NCBI RefSeq assembly: GCF_021018805.1
Contig: NC_086247.1
Location: 138,735,602-138,799,601, forward strand
Source: Prinia subflava
Taxonomy: Eukaryota; Chordata; Aves; Passeriformes; Cisticolidae
Length of the DNA stretch: 64,000 bases
Direction: 5' to 3'
Made by a program: the position numbers and the translations under genes. Positions 1 through 10,500 of this stretch are shown piece after piece. Below the pieces are notes generated by a model. The model was not told the DNA's origin, did no database searches, and saw only the letters and a list, made by a program, of their open reading frames with translations. How positions within the stretch are numbered: the first letter of the stretch is position 1; every line of letters begins with the position of its first letter.

Positions 1-31
1 GCGCTCCCCCTGCCCTGCCAGCCCCGCTCAC

Positions 32-90
32 CCGCGGGGAGAGCCGCGCCGCCCGTCCGCCCGCACCGCGCCGCTCCGCCGGTCCCGCGG
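32..90 (-). other. Candidate non-coding first exon of the divergent gene (partial, approximate)
   Basis: On the minus strand, CCGCGG is followed by GTGAGC, a strong donor with the exon ending at position 32. The upstream boundary is a guess set just downstream of the NF-kB site. The overlapping minus-strand open frame (219-28) shows no recognisable protein and reads out through the donor. Confidence 0.35.
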
Positions 91-98
91 GAACTCCC
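89..98. promoter_or_regulatory. NF-kB consensus site
   Basis: GGGAACTCCC matches GGGRNYYYCC at every position. It lies about 60 bases upstream, in the minus-strand sense, of the candidate splice donor. Its position in a CpG island next to an ISRE favours a real site. Confidence 0.5.
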
Positions 99-172
99 GG
101 GGGCGGGAAAGGGCGCAGGTAGCACCGCCCGCCCCTGGCCGAGGGCGGGGGACCGGGGCGGCCCCGGCCCCG

Positions 173-190
173 GTTTCTATTTCGGTTTCC
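173..190 (-). promoter_or_regulatory. ISRE / IRF-binding element with three GAAA repeats
   Basis: The minus strand reads GGAAACCGAAATAGAAAC, three GAAA units spaced by two bases, which satisfies GAAANNGAAA twice. This is the binding pattern of IRF and ISGF3 factors. It sits about 75 bases from the NF-kB site. Confidence 0.5.
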
Positions 191-340
191 CGGCAGCAGC
201 AAGCGCTGCGCTGTCCCAACCCGGCCTCAAGCCCGGCCAGCGATCGCCTCCTGCTCCAGCGGTGGCATCGCCCGGCGGCAATGGCTTGTCCCCGGCGGTG
301 GCATTAGTAAACCCTTTTACTACCGCCTCGTGCTTCCGTG

Positions 341-1169
341 CGCACCTAGAGGGCGTCCACCAGCGTCCTAAGAGTTTAACTATTATCTGAATCAAACTTC
401 AGCTGACACGCGGGTGGAATTTAGGACAATGTGAAGAATTTGTTGATGGCAGTAGTATTAAAATACCCCGGGGCAGAGTAGTGTGAGTTGGGTAGCTGCT
501 AAAATTGGGCACGACTACTTTTTCTTATCCATAAGGAAGTAATTTTTGCAAAACTGTGCTGCCCAATAGCTCCTCTTCAGTCCGTTCGTTTTTAAGGAGA
601 CAAGTAGCACCTTTAACAAAACCACCTGCCACAGCACTAGGACCTGATGAGTTGAATCTGTCTCAAGGTGTCAAGAGACACAAGATGGATTTTTGGTTCA
701 TTATCTGCAGTGTAATGACTATTTGCTTACTCAAGTCAATGGCAAAATTATCATTATAAAGCTTCAGGACAAACACTCACCTTAGGCTTCAGTGTTTCTT
801 AGTAGTTCATGCAACTCCGTTACTGTTTATATTATCTAGATACCCTGACTCCCTCATTTAAAAGGTTTATGTTTGCTACCTCTCCTGGGGCATTCAAAAC
901 TGTCCCAAGTACTGTCCCGAGTACGTGACAAATGATATTTGGCAATGTGCAAGGGTTTAGACTCACTACAGGATCTTCTTTTCCTTAGCATCATAACTAT
1001 GTATATGGAACTCTGCTAGCAGGGTTAACCTTTGCTCATACACGGTTTCTTTTCCAGTCTATACAGATGTCAAATACATTGGCAAGCCTCCATAAGGAAA
1101 TAGGTGTCTTTTTGTTGAGTTTGACCTTGTTCAATTGTTACACCCAGTGCATTTGCTAAAAAATGGTGG
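341..1169. other. Intergenic, no gene seen
   Basis: This stretch has moderate A+T content and no recognisable coding exon, repeat or RNA. Short open frames (for example 556-759) lack conservation signals and are taken as chance. Confidence 0.6.
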
Positions 1170-1197
1170 AAAAAAAAAAAAAAAAAAAAAAAAAAAA
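1170..1197 (+). repeat. Poly(A) homopolymer tract
   Basis: A run of 28 A is followed by purine-rich sequence (GACAAGAAAG, GAGAAAGAGAAAAGAG). It may be an old retroposon tail or simple slippage; no source gene was recognised upstream. Confidence 0.85.
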
Positions 1198-1895
1198 GAC
1201 AAGAAAGCTGCAGATGATTAGAGAAAGAGAAAAGAGAGGAAGGATTGAATAATAAATTAGGCTATAGGAGAGGCCATACCAAGGAGGGGGCGGAATTGGC
1301 AGCACCTTGCAAGTGGGAGGTTAAGGAGGCTAAGTAACACATCCTTAACGTGCAGCAGCTCTCACGCTAGGATACTTTGGGTATCGTCTTTCAGGAACTT
1401 GCTTGCGCTATTAGTTTTTCCAGACCCACAATTAATTTTAATGAAACCCTTTTCTATTTTTAGACCAACTTCAAAGGGGGAAAGAGGAGGAGTTCCTCTC
1501 TCCACATCAATGAATTTAGGCAGGACAAGTCTTAGGATTCCAGAGGAAACTCACCATGGAGAGATGGAGGAAACACAAGTTTGTTGTACTCCATGGCATT
1601 CATAAGCAGGATATAAAGTGAAGTGCTCTATTTTAAAAGCAATCTACTCTCTGTCTTAATGATCATCCTAGAATACAAAACCAAAATAATTAGGTCATAG
1701 CAATTACTTACAGACCCTGACTGACTGGGAGGCTGCCAAGGGTATATCCAGCACTGCACTGAAGACCTACTAACACACAAAGTGCCCTAACATACACTAC
1801 AGATGTATGTGCCCACAAGTTTTACATAAATGACTGTTTTTAAAAAACAAAGAAAATTACATTTTCTTCAGTACAAGCCTGGGGAACCATGCTGC

Positions 1896-2713
1896 TGTCT
1901 TGGTTTGAAGGACAGGTGTCTGCTAGGGAGGGGCAGGACCCCCCCTTGGAATGGAGAATTCAAATCCCCTCCCTCCAAATTATTATAATTTAGAAAATTA
2001 AAGGGGCTTTCAGGCAGAGGTATGGGGATAGGAATAACAGTCCCTTACTAGTGTGTCTAACAAGGCAAATGAACAATAATAACTACAGCATTAATAATAA
2101 ACAGAACCAAGAACCTCGAGGAGCTTTGGTATCACAAAGCCCGGGGCAGTCTGATCTCTTGAGACTCCGAGAGCACCAGGCTGGAGCGGTGGAAAATCCC
2201 GGGCTGGTGGATGAGATGTGTCAGAAGCTCTGTCGGTGGTAGCTGGAGCGGCTGGGATGTCCCAGCAGGGCAGGGCTGGGCAGTGCAGGGCCACAGAGTG
2301 GTGGAAAACCTCAAAGCAGCCCCGAAGGAACAGCGGCGCCAGAACAGGGCCGGCCCGGCAGGGCAGGAGGAGGCGAGCTCAGGGTTCCAGCGCACAGGAG
2401 CAAATAGTGGTCGATTTTCCAAGTCTGGACGGGTTGGTAACAGCGAACTCCTGCAGCAAGCAGCAGCCTGGCCGTTCTCTCTTCGACGCCCAGAGCAAGA
2501 CAGCAAAGCCTGTCTTTTACTTCTCCCAAAACTCGGGTTATCTTCCCCCTCTGAGGGAAACTCGCAGAGACTCAAAAACAATAGGTGTAGCCCGGTGCTG
2601 CCATCTCCTTTGGCCACTTCTTTTGTTTTAGACAAGTACCCAGCAGTTAGTCTCCTAGCAACTTATGGGGAAAAAATTCTGTAGGTAAAAAGAAACAAAT
2701 CTAACCCCCAACA
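1896..2713 (-). mobile_element. Solo LTR of an avian endogenous retrovirus
   Basis: The element begins TGTCTTGGTTTG and ends CCCCCAACA on the plus strand, giving TG...CA ends. It is flanked by the same five bases, GCTGC, at 1891-1895 and 2714-2718. Read on the minus strand it ends with CAGACACCTGTCC and AAACCAAGACA, which I recognise from LTRs common in songbird genomes. Length is 818 bases with no internal viral genes, so it is a solo LTR left by recombination. Open frames inside it (for example 2635-2132) are not genes. Confidence 0.78.
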
Positions 2714-2838
2714 GCTGCAGACCAGTGACTGCTTGCTGGGAGCCCTCCAGCTCTCTGCCCCAGCTACCTTATTTCTGATCCCACATGCTGCCTTCACTGC
2801 AGTAACTCTGCCTTCATAGCCCTGGCCCAGGACCAGAC

Positions 2839-3370
2839 ACAGAATCACAAAATCAGTTAGGTTGGAAAAGACCTCTGAGATCATCAGGTCCAACCTGTAA
2901 CCAAACACTACTATGTCGGCTAGACCATGGCACTGAGTGCCGTGTCCAGTATTTCCTTACATACCTACAGGGATGGTGACTCCACCATCTCCCTCGGCAG
3001 CCCATTACAATGTCTAATCCCCTTTCTGTGAAGAAACTCTTCCTAATGTCCAGTCTAAAACTACCCTGGCCCATCTTAAGACTATGTCCTCTTGTCCTGT
3101 CACTGGTTGCGTGAGAGGCTGACCCCACCTGGCTACAACCTCCTTTTCTTCAAGCTAAACAACTCCAGCTCCCTCACCCATTCCTCACATGGCTCATTCT
3201 CCAGACCCTTCCTCAGCTCTGTTGCCCTTCTCTGGACTCACTGCAGCACCTCAGTGTCCTTCCTGAATTGAGGGGCCCAGAACTGGACACCGCACACCAG
3301 ATGTGACCTCACCAGAGCCAAGTACACTTCCCTAGTCCCACTGGACAACATTGCTGCTATAGGCCAAAGG
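2839..3370 (-). mobile_element. CR1 LINE fragment, 3' end
   Basis: The stretch begins with the reverse complement of the CR1 3' terminus (ACAGAATCACAAAATCAG, then TTAGGTTGGAAAAGACC). It continues through the typical 3' region: a rapid block 'CTTCCTAATGTCCAGTCTAA', 'TCCTCTTGTCCTGTCACTGG' and 'GGGGCCCAGAACTGGACAC'. It is 5'-truncated near 3370, as most CR1 copies are. Confidence 0.9.
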
Positions 3371-3600
3371 TTTTACTTCCCTTTTTAAAGTAGTCAGTCT
3401 GCCAAAACCTGCATTAGACCCCCATCACCTGAGCCATCCGACCCTTCAGGTTCACCCCCATGCCCCCCTGACCCTCCTGCCCATGGCTGGCAGGGCTCAC
3501 ATCGGGCTGATGGCCAGCCCTGCCCTGGGCTGCTGGGTGTCTCCTCACACAGGGCAGGCAGCTGCTCACACCCACGCCTCAGGCCTGGCCTGGGAAGCTC

Positions 3601-4235
3601 ACAGAATCACAGAATATGTGAGTTGAAAGGGACCCACAAGGATCATTGAAGTCCAGCTCCTGGCCCTCTGCACTGGACAATGCCAAGAATCACATCATCA
3701 GCCTGAGAGCATTGTCCAAAAGTTTTGTGAACTCTCAGGCTTCCTGCCGTGACCACTTCCCTGGGGCTCCTGTTCCAGTGCCCAACCACCCTCTGGGTGA
3801 AGAGCCTTTTCCTAATATTCAATCTAAGCCTCCCCTGACACAACTTCAGGCCATTTGCTCAGATTCTGTCACTGGTCACCACACAGAAGAGATCAGTGCC
3901 CGCCCCTCCTCCTCTCAAGGGGAAGCTGTTGACTTCTACGAGGTCTCCCCTCCATCTTCTCCAGGCTGAACAGTCCAAGTGACCGCAACTGCTCCTTTTA
4001 AGTCTTCTCTCAAGGCCCTTCATCATCTTTGTTGCCCTCCTTTGGATGCTCACTAAAAGCTTTACATCCTTCTTACATTGTGGTGCGCAAAACTACACAC
4101 AGGCCTCAAGGTGAGGCCGCCCCAGCTCAGAGCAGAGCGGGACAATGCCCTCCCTTGCCTGGCTGGCCGTGCTGTGCCCGATGCACCCCAGGACACGGTC
4201 GGCCCTCCCGGCTGCCAGGGCACGCTGCTGACAGC
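3601..4235 (-). mobile_element. CR1 LINE fragment reaching into the MTPAP promoter
   Basis: The fragment starts CAGAATCACAGAATATGTGA, the CR1 3' end in reverse, and continues past the usual 3' UTR blocks to AAGGTGAGGCCGCC, GCACCCCAGGACACGG and CTGCCAGGGCACGCTGCTG, which belong to the same element further 5'. It ends near 4235, only about 200 bases before the MTPAP start codon, so part of the CpG island is repeat-derived. Confidence 0.88.
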
Positions 4236-4402
4236 TGTTTGTTCCAGCAGCACGCTGCTGCCCGCACCCTGGGCCGGCCGGTCCGGTTTGCTCCCTCCCA
4301 CCGGAGCGCCCAAACGCCCCGGGCACCGCCAGCCCCTCCCAGCGCCCGCGGCCGCTCCGCGCACTCGGAGGCGGCTGAGCCCCGCCGGCCGCCGTGGAAC
4401 GC

Positions 4403-4414
4403 GGCGCGTGCGCA
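4403..4414 (+). promoter_or_regulatory. Possible NRF-1 site upstream of MTPAP ATG
   Basis: The sequence GGCGCGTGCGCA resembles the NRF-1 palindrome with two mismatches and has one perfect half (TGCGCA). NRF-1 controls many nuclear genes for mitochondrial proteins, so the site makes sense about 22 bases before the start codon. CpG islands produce such matches by chance. Confidence 0.3.
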
Positions 4415-4436
4415 GAGCGGGCGCGGCCTTGCGGCC

Positions 4437-4575
4437 ATGGCGCTCCGCGCGGGAGGCCCGGCGCTGGCGCTGCTGCGGGGCCGCCTGCGCCTCCCCGGCC
4501 GCGGCGCCCGCGGGCACGCCCGGCTCGGCCGCTCCGGCGCCGCCGCGCAGCCGGCTGCCGAGGAGCCGGCGGAAG
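4437..4575 (+). CDS. MTPAP: MTPAP coding exon 1 (mitochondrial presequence)
   Basis: This exon encodes residues 1-46 and the first base of codon 47. The peptide begins [18 protein letters not shown] and has many Arg and no Asp or Glu until about residue 42, which fits an import presequence. The frame is open for about 400 bp upstream but contains no earlier ATG, so this start is well supported. The exon ends at GAAG followed by donor GTAGGG and lies wholly inside the CpG island. Confidence 0.88.
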
Positions 4576-7500
4576 GTAGGGACGGGTCGCCGGGCCGCGC
4601 TGCATTCGCCGCGGGCCTCGGTGCCGCACAGCCGGCTCTGCTGGGAGCCGTGGGGAGGGGAGCGGCCGCCTGCTCGCTCGGCCGCACCGGAGGCGCCGGG
4701 GCCATGCCCGCGTCCCGGGCGTGAGGAGCCCCGCAGGGCCCGGCAGCCCGGCCGGGCAGTGAGAGCGGCCTGTGCCCTCTCGGGCTGCAGCCCAGGAGGC
4801 CAGAGTCCGCTGTCAGTCCCCGGACTCGGCTTGTTAAACGTGGAGACCAGCTGGAGGTGAATCAAGTGATGGGGCCTATCCCGAGAGAAAAAGGCATAGG
4901 AAACGTGTGATTGACGCGGTATCTTTAGTACAAGCCGAGAACTAGTGAGCGGTGTCTTGCTGCTGCGCATCAGTGCCATGCTCAGACTGTGCAAAGGACG
5001 GCACAACCAGAAGCTGTGAGATCACATCATCTCTGCAGTGGCTAGGCATGTACAGATAGTAAATCAGGCAAAAATCACAGCCATTCTGGCGTGTTGCAGA
5101 GACATCCTGGTCATGTCACCCATCCATGGGACTTGTCTTTTCTGCATCTTGGTCACTTCATCCTTCTCTGTTTCTATGGAAACTGTGATATTTTATCATC
5201 TTCATAAAGTGCTTCCTTAGTTTTGTGATGAAAAGTGCTGTATAAAACTCGGCTGTCGAAAAAGCTACTGTGGTTGTTATTTACAAGCCTCTGTGAGAGG
5301 TCAGTAAACTTACAAAACGAAAGATTAAAAAAAAAAATACTGTCAAGTAATACTAACAACTGCCATGTAATGATACTTAAAGGTTTTTTGAGGCCACAAT
5401 ATTCCATGGGTTCTTCAAAACCAAAAATATAGAATGAAGAGCTCTCTACTGAAAATCCCTGTGGCAGATGGTAGCTGCTGGGAAATGCTCCCCAGCTTCC
5501 AAATCTGAATGACAAAAGGGAAGTATTCACATGCAACAGCTTCACAAGCTCTGCTGATGTGATGTGGATTCGTTTGAATGCTATGCAAGGAAGTGATGAT
5601 GATTTCAGATTTGGGAGATTGCCCCTTTGCCTGTATAAGAGGAAAAAAGTTCCATGTTTCTCGATGTTCAGCATGTCTCTATTCCACGTGAATTCTGGAG
5701 GCTGTCAGCAGCAGTGCAGATTGCCAGTAGTGCAATGAGATATGACTGGTCTGTGGGTTTACTGTACTGAGGTAGATGAAAGTGTGTTATTAAGTGAAAA
5801 TTTTCAGTAGGCGTTTACTGTAAAGGAAGGTGTTGAATTGTTCCGAAGTGCTGGTTTTGTGGTAGTGAAGAGAGGCCATAATTTCAGTGAAGCTTGCCGA
5901 AGGTCTAAACCTGCCTCACAGCCTAGCTGGCATTTCCAGACTCCTATGTGTGTGCTGAGTTTTTTGATGGTGAACAGCAAATTAAAGAAAAAAGCTTCCT
6001 TGTATTATGAAGCTTCCTGTGCACCAAGGGAAGTCAGACCTTATTGTTTTCTTCCTATTTTTCCTACTCCTTGTTATTACAAATGTATGCATTTGTGAGA
6101 GAAATACACTTACATTTCTTTCTTTGATTCATTCTTCATTGTCCTTCATTGGTTCTTCATTCTTTTCATTTTTGCTGTCATGATCTTGGAAAGCCAGGAC
6201 AAACCTTTGTTCAGTTGTTCAATCCAGAGGAAGAGATTAAGTGTCCTAAAGCCAGCCATACATCTCTCTGTTCATGAAGAAAAGCCTTGATGCTTGTTTC
6301 TTTTCACAGATGCTGAAGTCAGTACCAGAAAGAAGACATTTGCTGAAGTCCAAACAGAACGACTGGATGAAGCTGAACGAACTGTTTTAATTAAGTGCCC
6401 ATCAAAACTTAATGAAAAAAAATTATTGCAGTACTTATCCAGTCATGGGAATGTTAAGAGTCATTTCTTTTTTGAAAATCGTGTAAGTAATAAACAATGT
6501 GAACTAAAATCTAGACTTAGATGAAAAGAAATACCAGAAAGAAAATTTGGTTAAGGCTTCATACATAAGCTAAGCAAATTATATACACTTAGTGTATTAA
6601 ATCAGTTTTTATCTGTGCTAATGTTCACAAGTTGCTAAAAAGTTGATTTTTATTCCTAAGTCAGCTAAGCAACACCTCTAAGGAATAGCTAGCAACCTGT
6701 TTTGCACTAAATCTTTGAAATTTTCACATAGCACCATTCTAAGAATAGAGATAGCTCTTTTTTATATGTTTCTTGAGTGTTTCAGTTTTGAAGATGAATA
6801 TAGTTAAGAACTTTTAGTGCTTGCTGCCAAGAATAGCACGTATTAAATACCTTTAATCTCTTGTGAAAAAGCATCTAAAATGTTTTGAGATAGGGAACCT
6901 AGCGTTTGGCTTCAGGGCTGTCATATTAATCTGTCTTAGTAGCTCCAGGAACATCTGAGTAATATCAGTACAACGAGTTCAAACACTGTGTGCCTTTGTC
7001 TCACCCTGTATTTCCATTCTCAATGTTTTAGGGCATCAATGCGTTAATAGAGTTTGCAGAAAAGAGCAGCATAGCCTCACTGCAGGATGCTGTTGGGATC
7101 CCAACTGCTTTAGAGCATCACGTTGTCCCATTTAAATCAAGACTTTTTACTTTCACACTGAAAAATCCAGTGAGTCAACATGTTGAAGAGACACCACTCC
7201 AGCTCTCTCCTCAGTGTCACATTCCAATGAAAGACCTTATTGAAAAGCTTTGTCTTGCAGACAGTGTAAGTAGAGGTTTCTAGATCTCTCTTAATTAAAA
7301 ATTAGACATGTTCATTTCAGATTTGCAGGTGGTCATGTGAGACTTGTAAAGGTATTTATTTTTATTAAAAAGGCAACATATTAGCATTTTATGTGAATGG
7401 TTCTCCAACACATAAAAAAATAAATGAAATTATTCATTTTAATTATGAAAATAATTTCTCTGTATGAAAGAAGTAGTTTTGAAATTTTGAAACATAACCT

Positions 7501-10500
7501 TCTAATTGCATTGATATTAAATAGATGAAAATATATATTAATAGAAGATGGGTCGTTGTATTTTTACAGTGTTTATTTTCTGATCTAGATAAGCAGTCAG
7601 ATGTACGTTCTGCTGAATGAGTATCAGCTTACAGAAGAGAACATCAAGCTGCGATTTCTGGCCTGTTCTTTGGTTCGGGATTTTGCTTGTGCCTATTTCC
7701 CAGACAGCACAGTAAAGCCATTTGGCTCTTCAGTCAACACATTTGGCAAATTGGGATCTGATGTGGACATGTTTTTGGACTTCCGTGACACAGGAAAGCA
7801 TGCGACAAAAATGGTGAGATGATGCTGTGCATCTTCAGTTTGTTGGATTTCTTCAACAGAGCGGCTTATTTACTGTTTCACACACAGGAATCAGTTTATT
7901 TTTATTTAGCTTTTAAATGGGTTCATACTATAAAGTGTGAACAAGTTTATTTGAATGTTTGGATCTGAAAACTTTCAAAAACTGAGTGTGACATGGACGA
8001 GTTCTTCTTTGCAATAGGAAGAAAATAATTTGGTGTTTACGTAAATTTTGCACTATTAGGGTGAATTTCACTCTGAAGAAAACCCTCATCCTCCAGAATT
8101 GTTTCAGCAGATTCAGACATTCTCATTCTACTGTCATGATTTCTTCTCTAGCTTCTGTGCTTCAGCCATGCTCTGTTAAAGCTTGGCTTTGTTTTTTAGG
8201 GTCTTCCATGTCCTAAAGCAAAGTAAGTTTGTGTGCCCATCTGCGTTTTGGGAGGATTGTCAGGGTCTTTTCCTGACCTTAAAGAGATGACTTTATGCTC
8301 CAGGAAAGTTACTGGATTATGTACTGGGGTGTATATATTTATAGGCACATATTGAGTGTGTGGAGGTGTGAAAGCTCAGGATGTGCGATAGTCATGCTGG
8401 ATGCTTACAGGTCATGGATTTTGAATGAATAATCAAATAAGTGATTCTCATGTTGTGAGAACTTTTATTTGTGTGGTGACAGTTCGGGAAAAACTAGCTC
8501 TGTCTTCCTTGGAAGACACCCCATTGTGCTTAAGCTTTTGGAGATTGAAAATTCTCTCAGCTTTTCTGTACAATTTGTATATTGCCATATAAGTTACTTT
8601 TAAAGAAACAATCTTTCAAATGTATATAGTTTTTAGTATTACTGCAGTGATAAATCACACTGAAAGCAAATATGTCAGCTGAAGAGAAGGATCATCGTGT
8701 GTGTGAAGTGTTAAAATCTTTATGTTTAAACAGTGAAGTTGCCTCTTAAATTTTGAGGGAATAACTTTCAGTGTAAAATGTCTATTTTCAAAACATGTTT
8801 GGTAACTGTCTGTTTTCTTTAATATGTATCCTTTGTGGAGATAGTTCTGTTGTGAAATGTAGAGTATTTGATGATGACTGAGTTTACCAGCAGCTGTGAT
8901 TGCCTGTGAATGGCTGAGAGACTTATTACTCTGAGGAGATAGAGGGGAGCTAGCTTTAGTTACAAGGTGTTTTAGCAGCAGTGGAAAAGGTATGTTCTGA
9001 TTTCTTCACTTCTGTAGCCTTTCAGGAGGTGCCAGCTATGAGGAGGATCAGGCATTTCAGCACCTATTACATGAAATAACTGGTTTTGAGCCGATTGGCA
9101 AACCAATTACTAATTGTAATTTGAGACAAGGGGCAGAAGTGGGAACATTCTTTACCAAGAGTGGATGCTAGACCATAGACAGGGCATTTTTTAACCCATG
9201 GGCAGTTCGGGAGATTCCTGAATGAATTAAAACAGGGCTCTGATATTTTGGAGTAGCAGTTTTTGTTAAAAGGGTTGTGCGTTTTGCTTAGGTTACTGTA
9301 TCAGTTTACCCGAAAGTAACAGTTTATTTTCAATAATAGTAATAGTTAAGTATTTGCTGTTTCCATCTACATGACAAGAATAGGGGAAAGCCACAGGGTT
9401 GGGGCAAGTGTATCAGTACTTCACACCCCCTAGGTAGCACCAAAGCTGTGTATAAAGGCTCTTTTTAATCGATAAGAATATCTACTTTATCATTATAAAC
9501 CAGCCTTCATTCTGTTTTGGAGAGTAAGATGCTGCCTGCAAAGGTCCATTGTGGTTTTTGTCACGAATATAAATATCAACACCAACCCACCCACAGGTCA
9601 GCTGAGTTCCCGTCTTTATCTTTCCTGTTAACTGCCTCGACGTTGATAGTTACGGGCTCCTTTCACTTAGAGCCAGCCCTGCTGGAGCTGCACAGGCAGA
9701 TGGGACAGGGACTGTCCTGTGCTGTCCTGGCACGTCCATGCTGGGACTGGAGAGCCACTGGGAGCGGGAACAGCCACCTCGGCATGGCCAGAGACACTCA
9801 GAAATTCAGCCCCTGAAGTGACCTCAGGGAAAGGTTGCAAGGTCCATAACTTCCGAATTGTTTCACCTGTCTGGGAGGTCACTGATTTATGGACAACAAA
9901 AGTAACGTGCTCTGTGTTTCAGTTACTGTTAGATCACTGTAATTTTATTTGTATGGTATGCATTCACCCGTGACATGTTCCAAGGGGGAGGATAAGTCAG
10001 TGTGAAGTATTGGATTAGCAAACAAAATTAGCTGATGTCTTAAAAACACAAGACTATAAAGAAAACAGAGATTTCACAGGTATTTAATTGAGGTTAAAAC
10101 TACAAATATAGCAAATCAAAATACAAAGACCTATGGAAAAGTTAATTTCTGATGTTGGACTATATCTTCACAATATTTTTGTCTTTCAGGAAAACTATAT
10201 ATGACAAGTGATTATTTTAAGTCTTACAGAATCGTATGCTAATTTTTAAGGATTATATAATTTGCATGCTGAAGTTTTTTACTTTTTGAAATGAAAAGGA
10301 CATTTTTTCTTACACTGCTACTTGATTTACTAGTAATGCGTTGTTCTTTGAGGATATGACATGGAATTACCAATAGTCTGAAATTATTGATAGTTTTGTT
10401 GTGTTGCCCCCATGTAATTCTAACCTTCTCTTTGCAGTCAGAGCATTTATGCTCTCCTGGTAATTCCAGAATTATGATTTTTAGCCAGTAATGAGATGTA

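Larger units (their letters stand above)
1..340 (-). promoter_or_regulatory. CpG island, likely divergent promoter of a minus-strand gene
   Basis: The window opens in a CpG-dense island containing GC boxes (for example GGGGGCGGG at 99-107), an NF-kB consensus and an ISRE-like element. A consensus minus-strand splice donor at 31-26 suggests transcription to the left, away from MTPAP. In human, MTPAP and MAP3K8 are head to head, so MAP3K8 is the leading candidate, with its first exon expected to be non-coding. No MAP3K8 protein sequence is visible, so this is inference. Confidence 0.55.
4130..4790. promoter_or_regulatory. CpG island promoter of MTPAP
   Basis: A very G+C-rich, CpG-dense stretch spans coding exon 1 and about 300 bases upstream. 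There is no TATA box near the ATG, as expected for a housekeeping mitochondrial gene, and transcription probably starts between about 4240 and 4430. The left edge overlaps the 5' part of a CR1 fragment. Large open frames on both strands here reflect high G+C content, not genes. Confidence 0.8.

Noticed and set aside
2132..2635. Minus-strand open frame of 167 codons
   Set aside because: It lies wholly within the solo LTR and resembles no protein.
4029..4724. Plus-strand open frame extending the MTPAP frame upstream and into intron 1
   Set aside because: Its upstream part has no ATG and covers CR1 sequence, and its downstream part passes the exon 1 donor. Only 4437-4575 is coding.
4062..5006. 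Minus-strand open frame of 314 codons over the MTPAP CpG island
   Set aside because: It is antisense to MTPAP exon 1, rich in Arg, Ala, Gly and Pro from G+C-rich sequence, and partly covers CR1. No family resemblance.
9517..9973. Overlapping open frames within MTPAP intron 4
   Set aside because: They lie between confirmed exons 4 and 5, fit no splice phase needed by the gene and show no homology.
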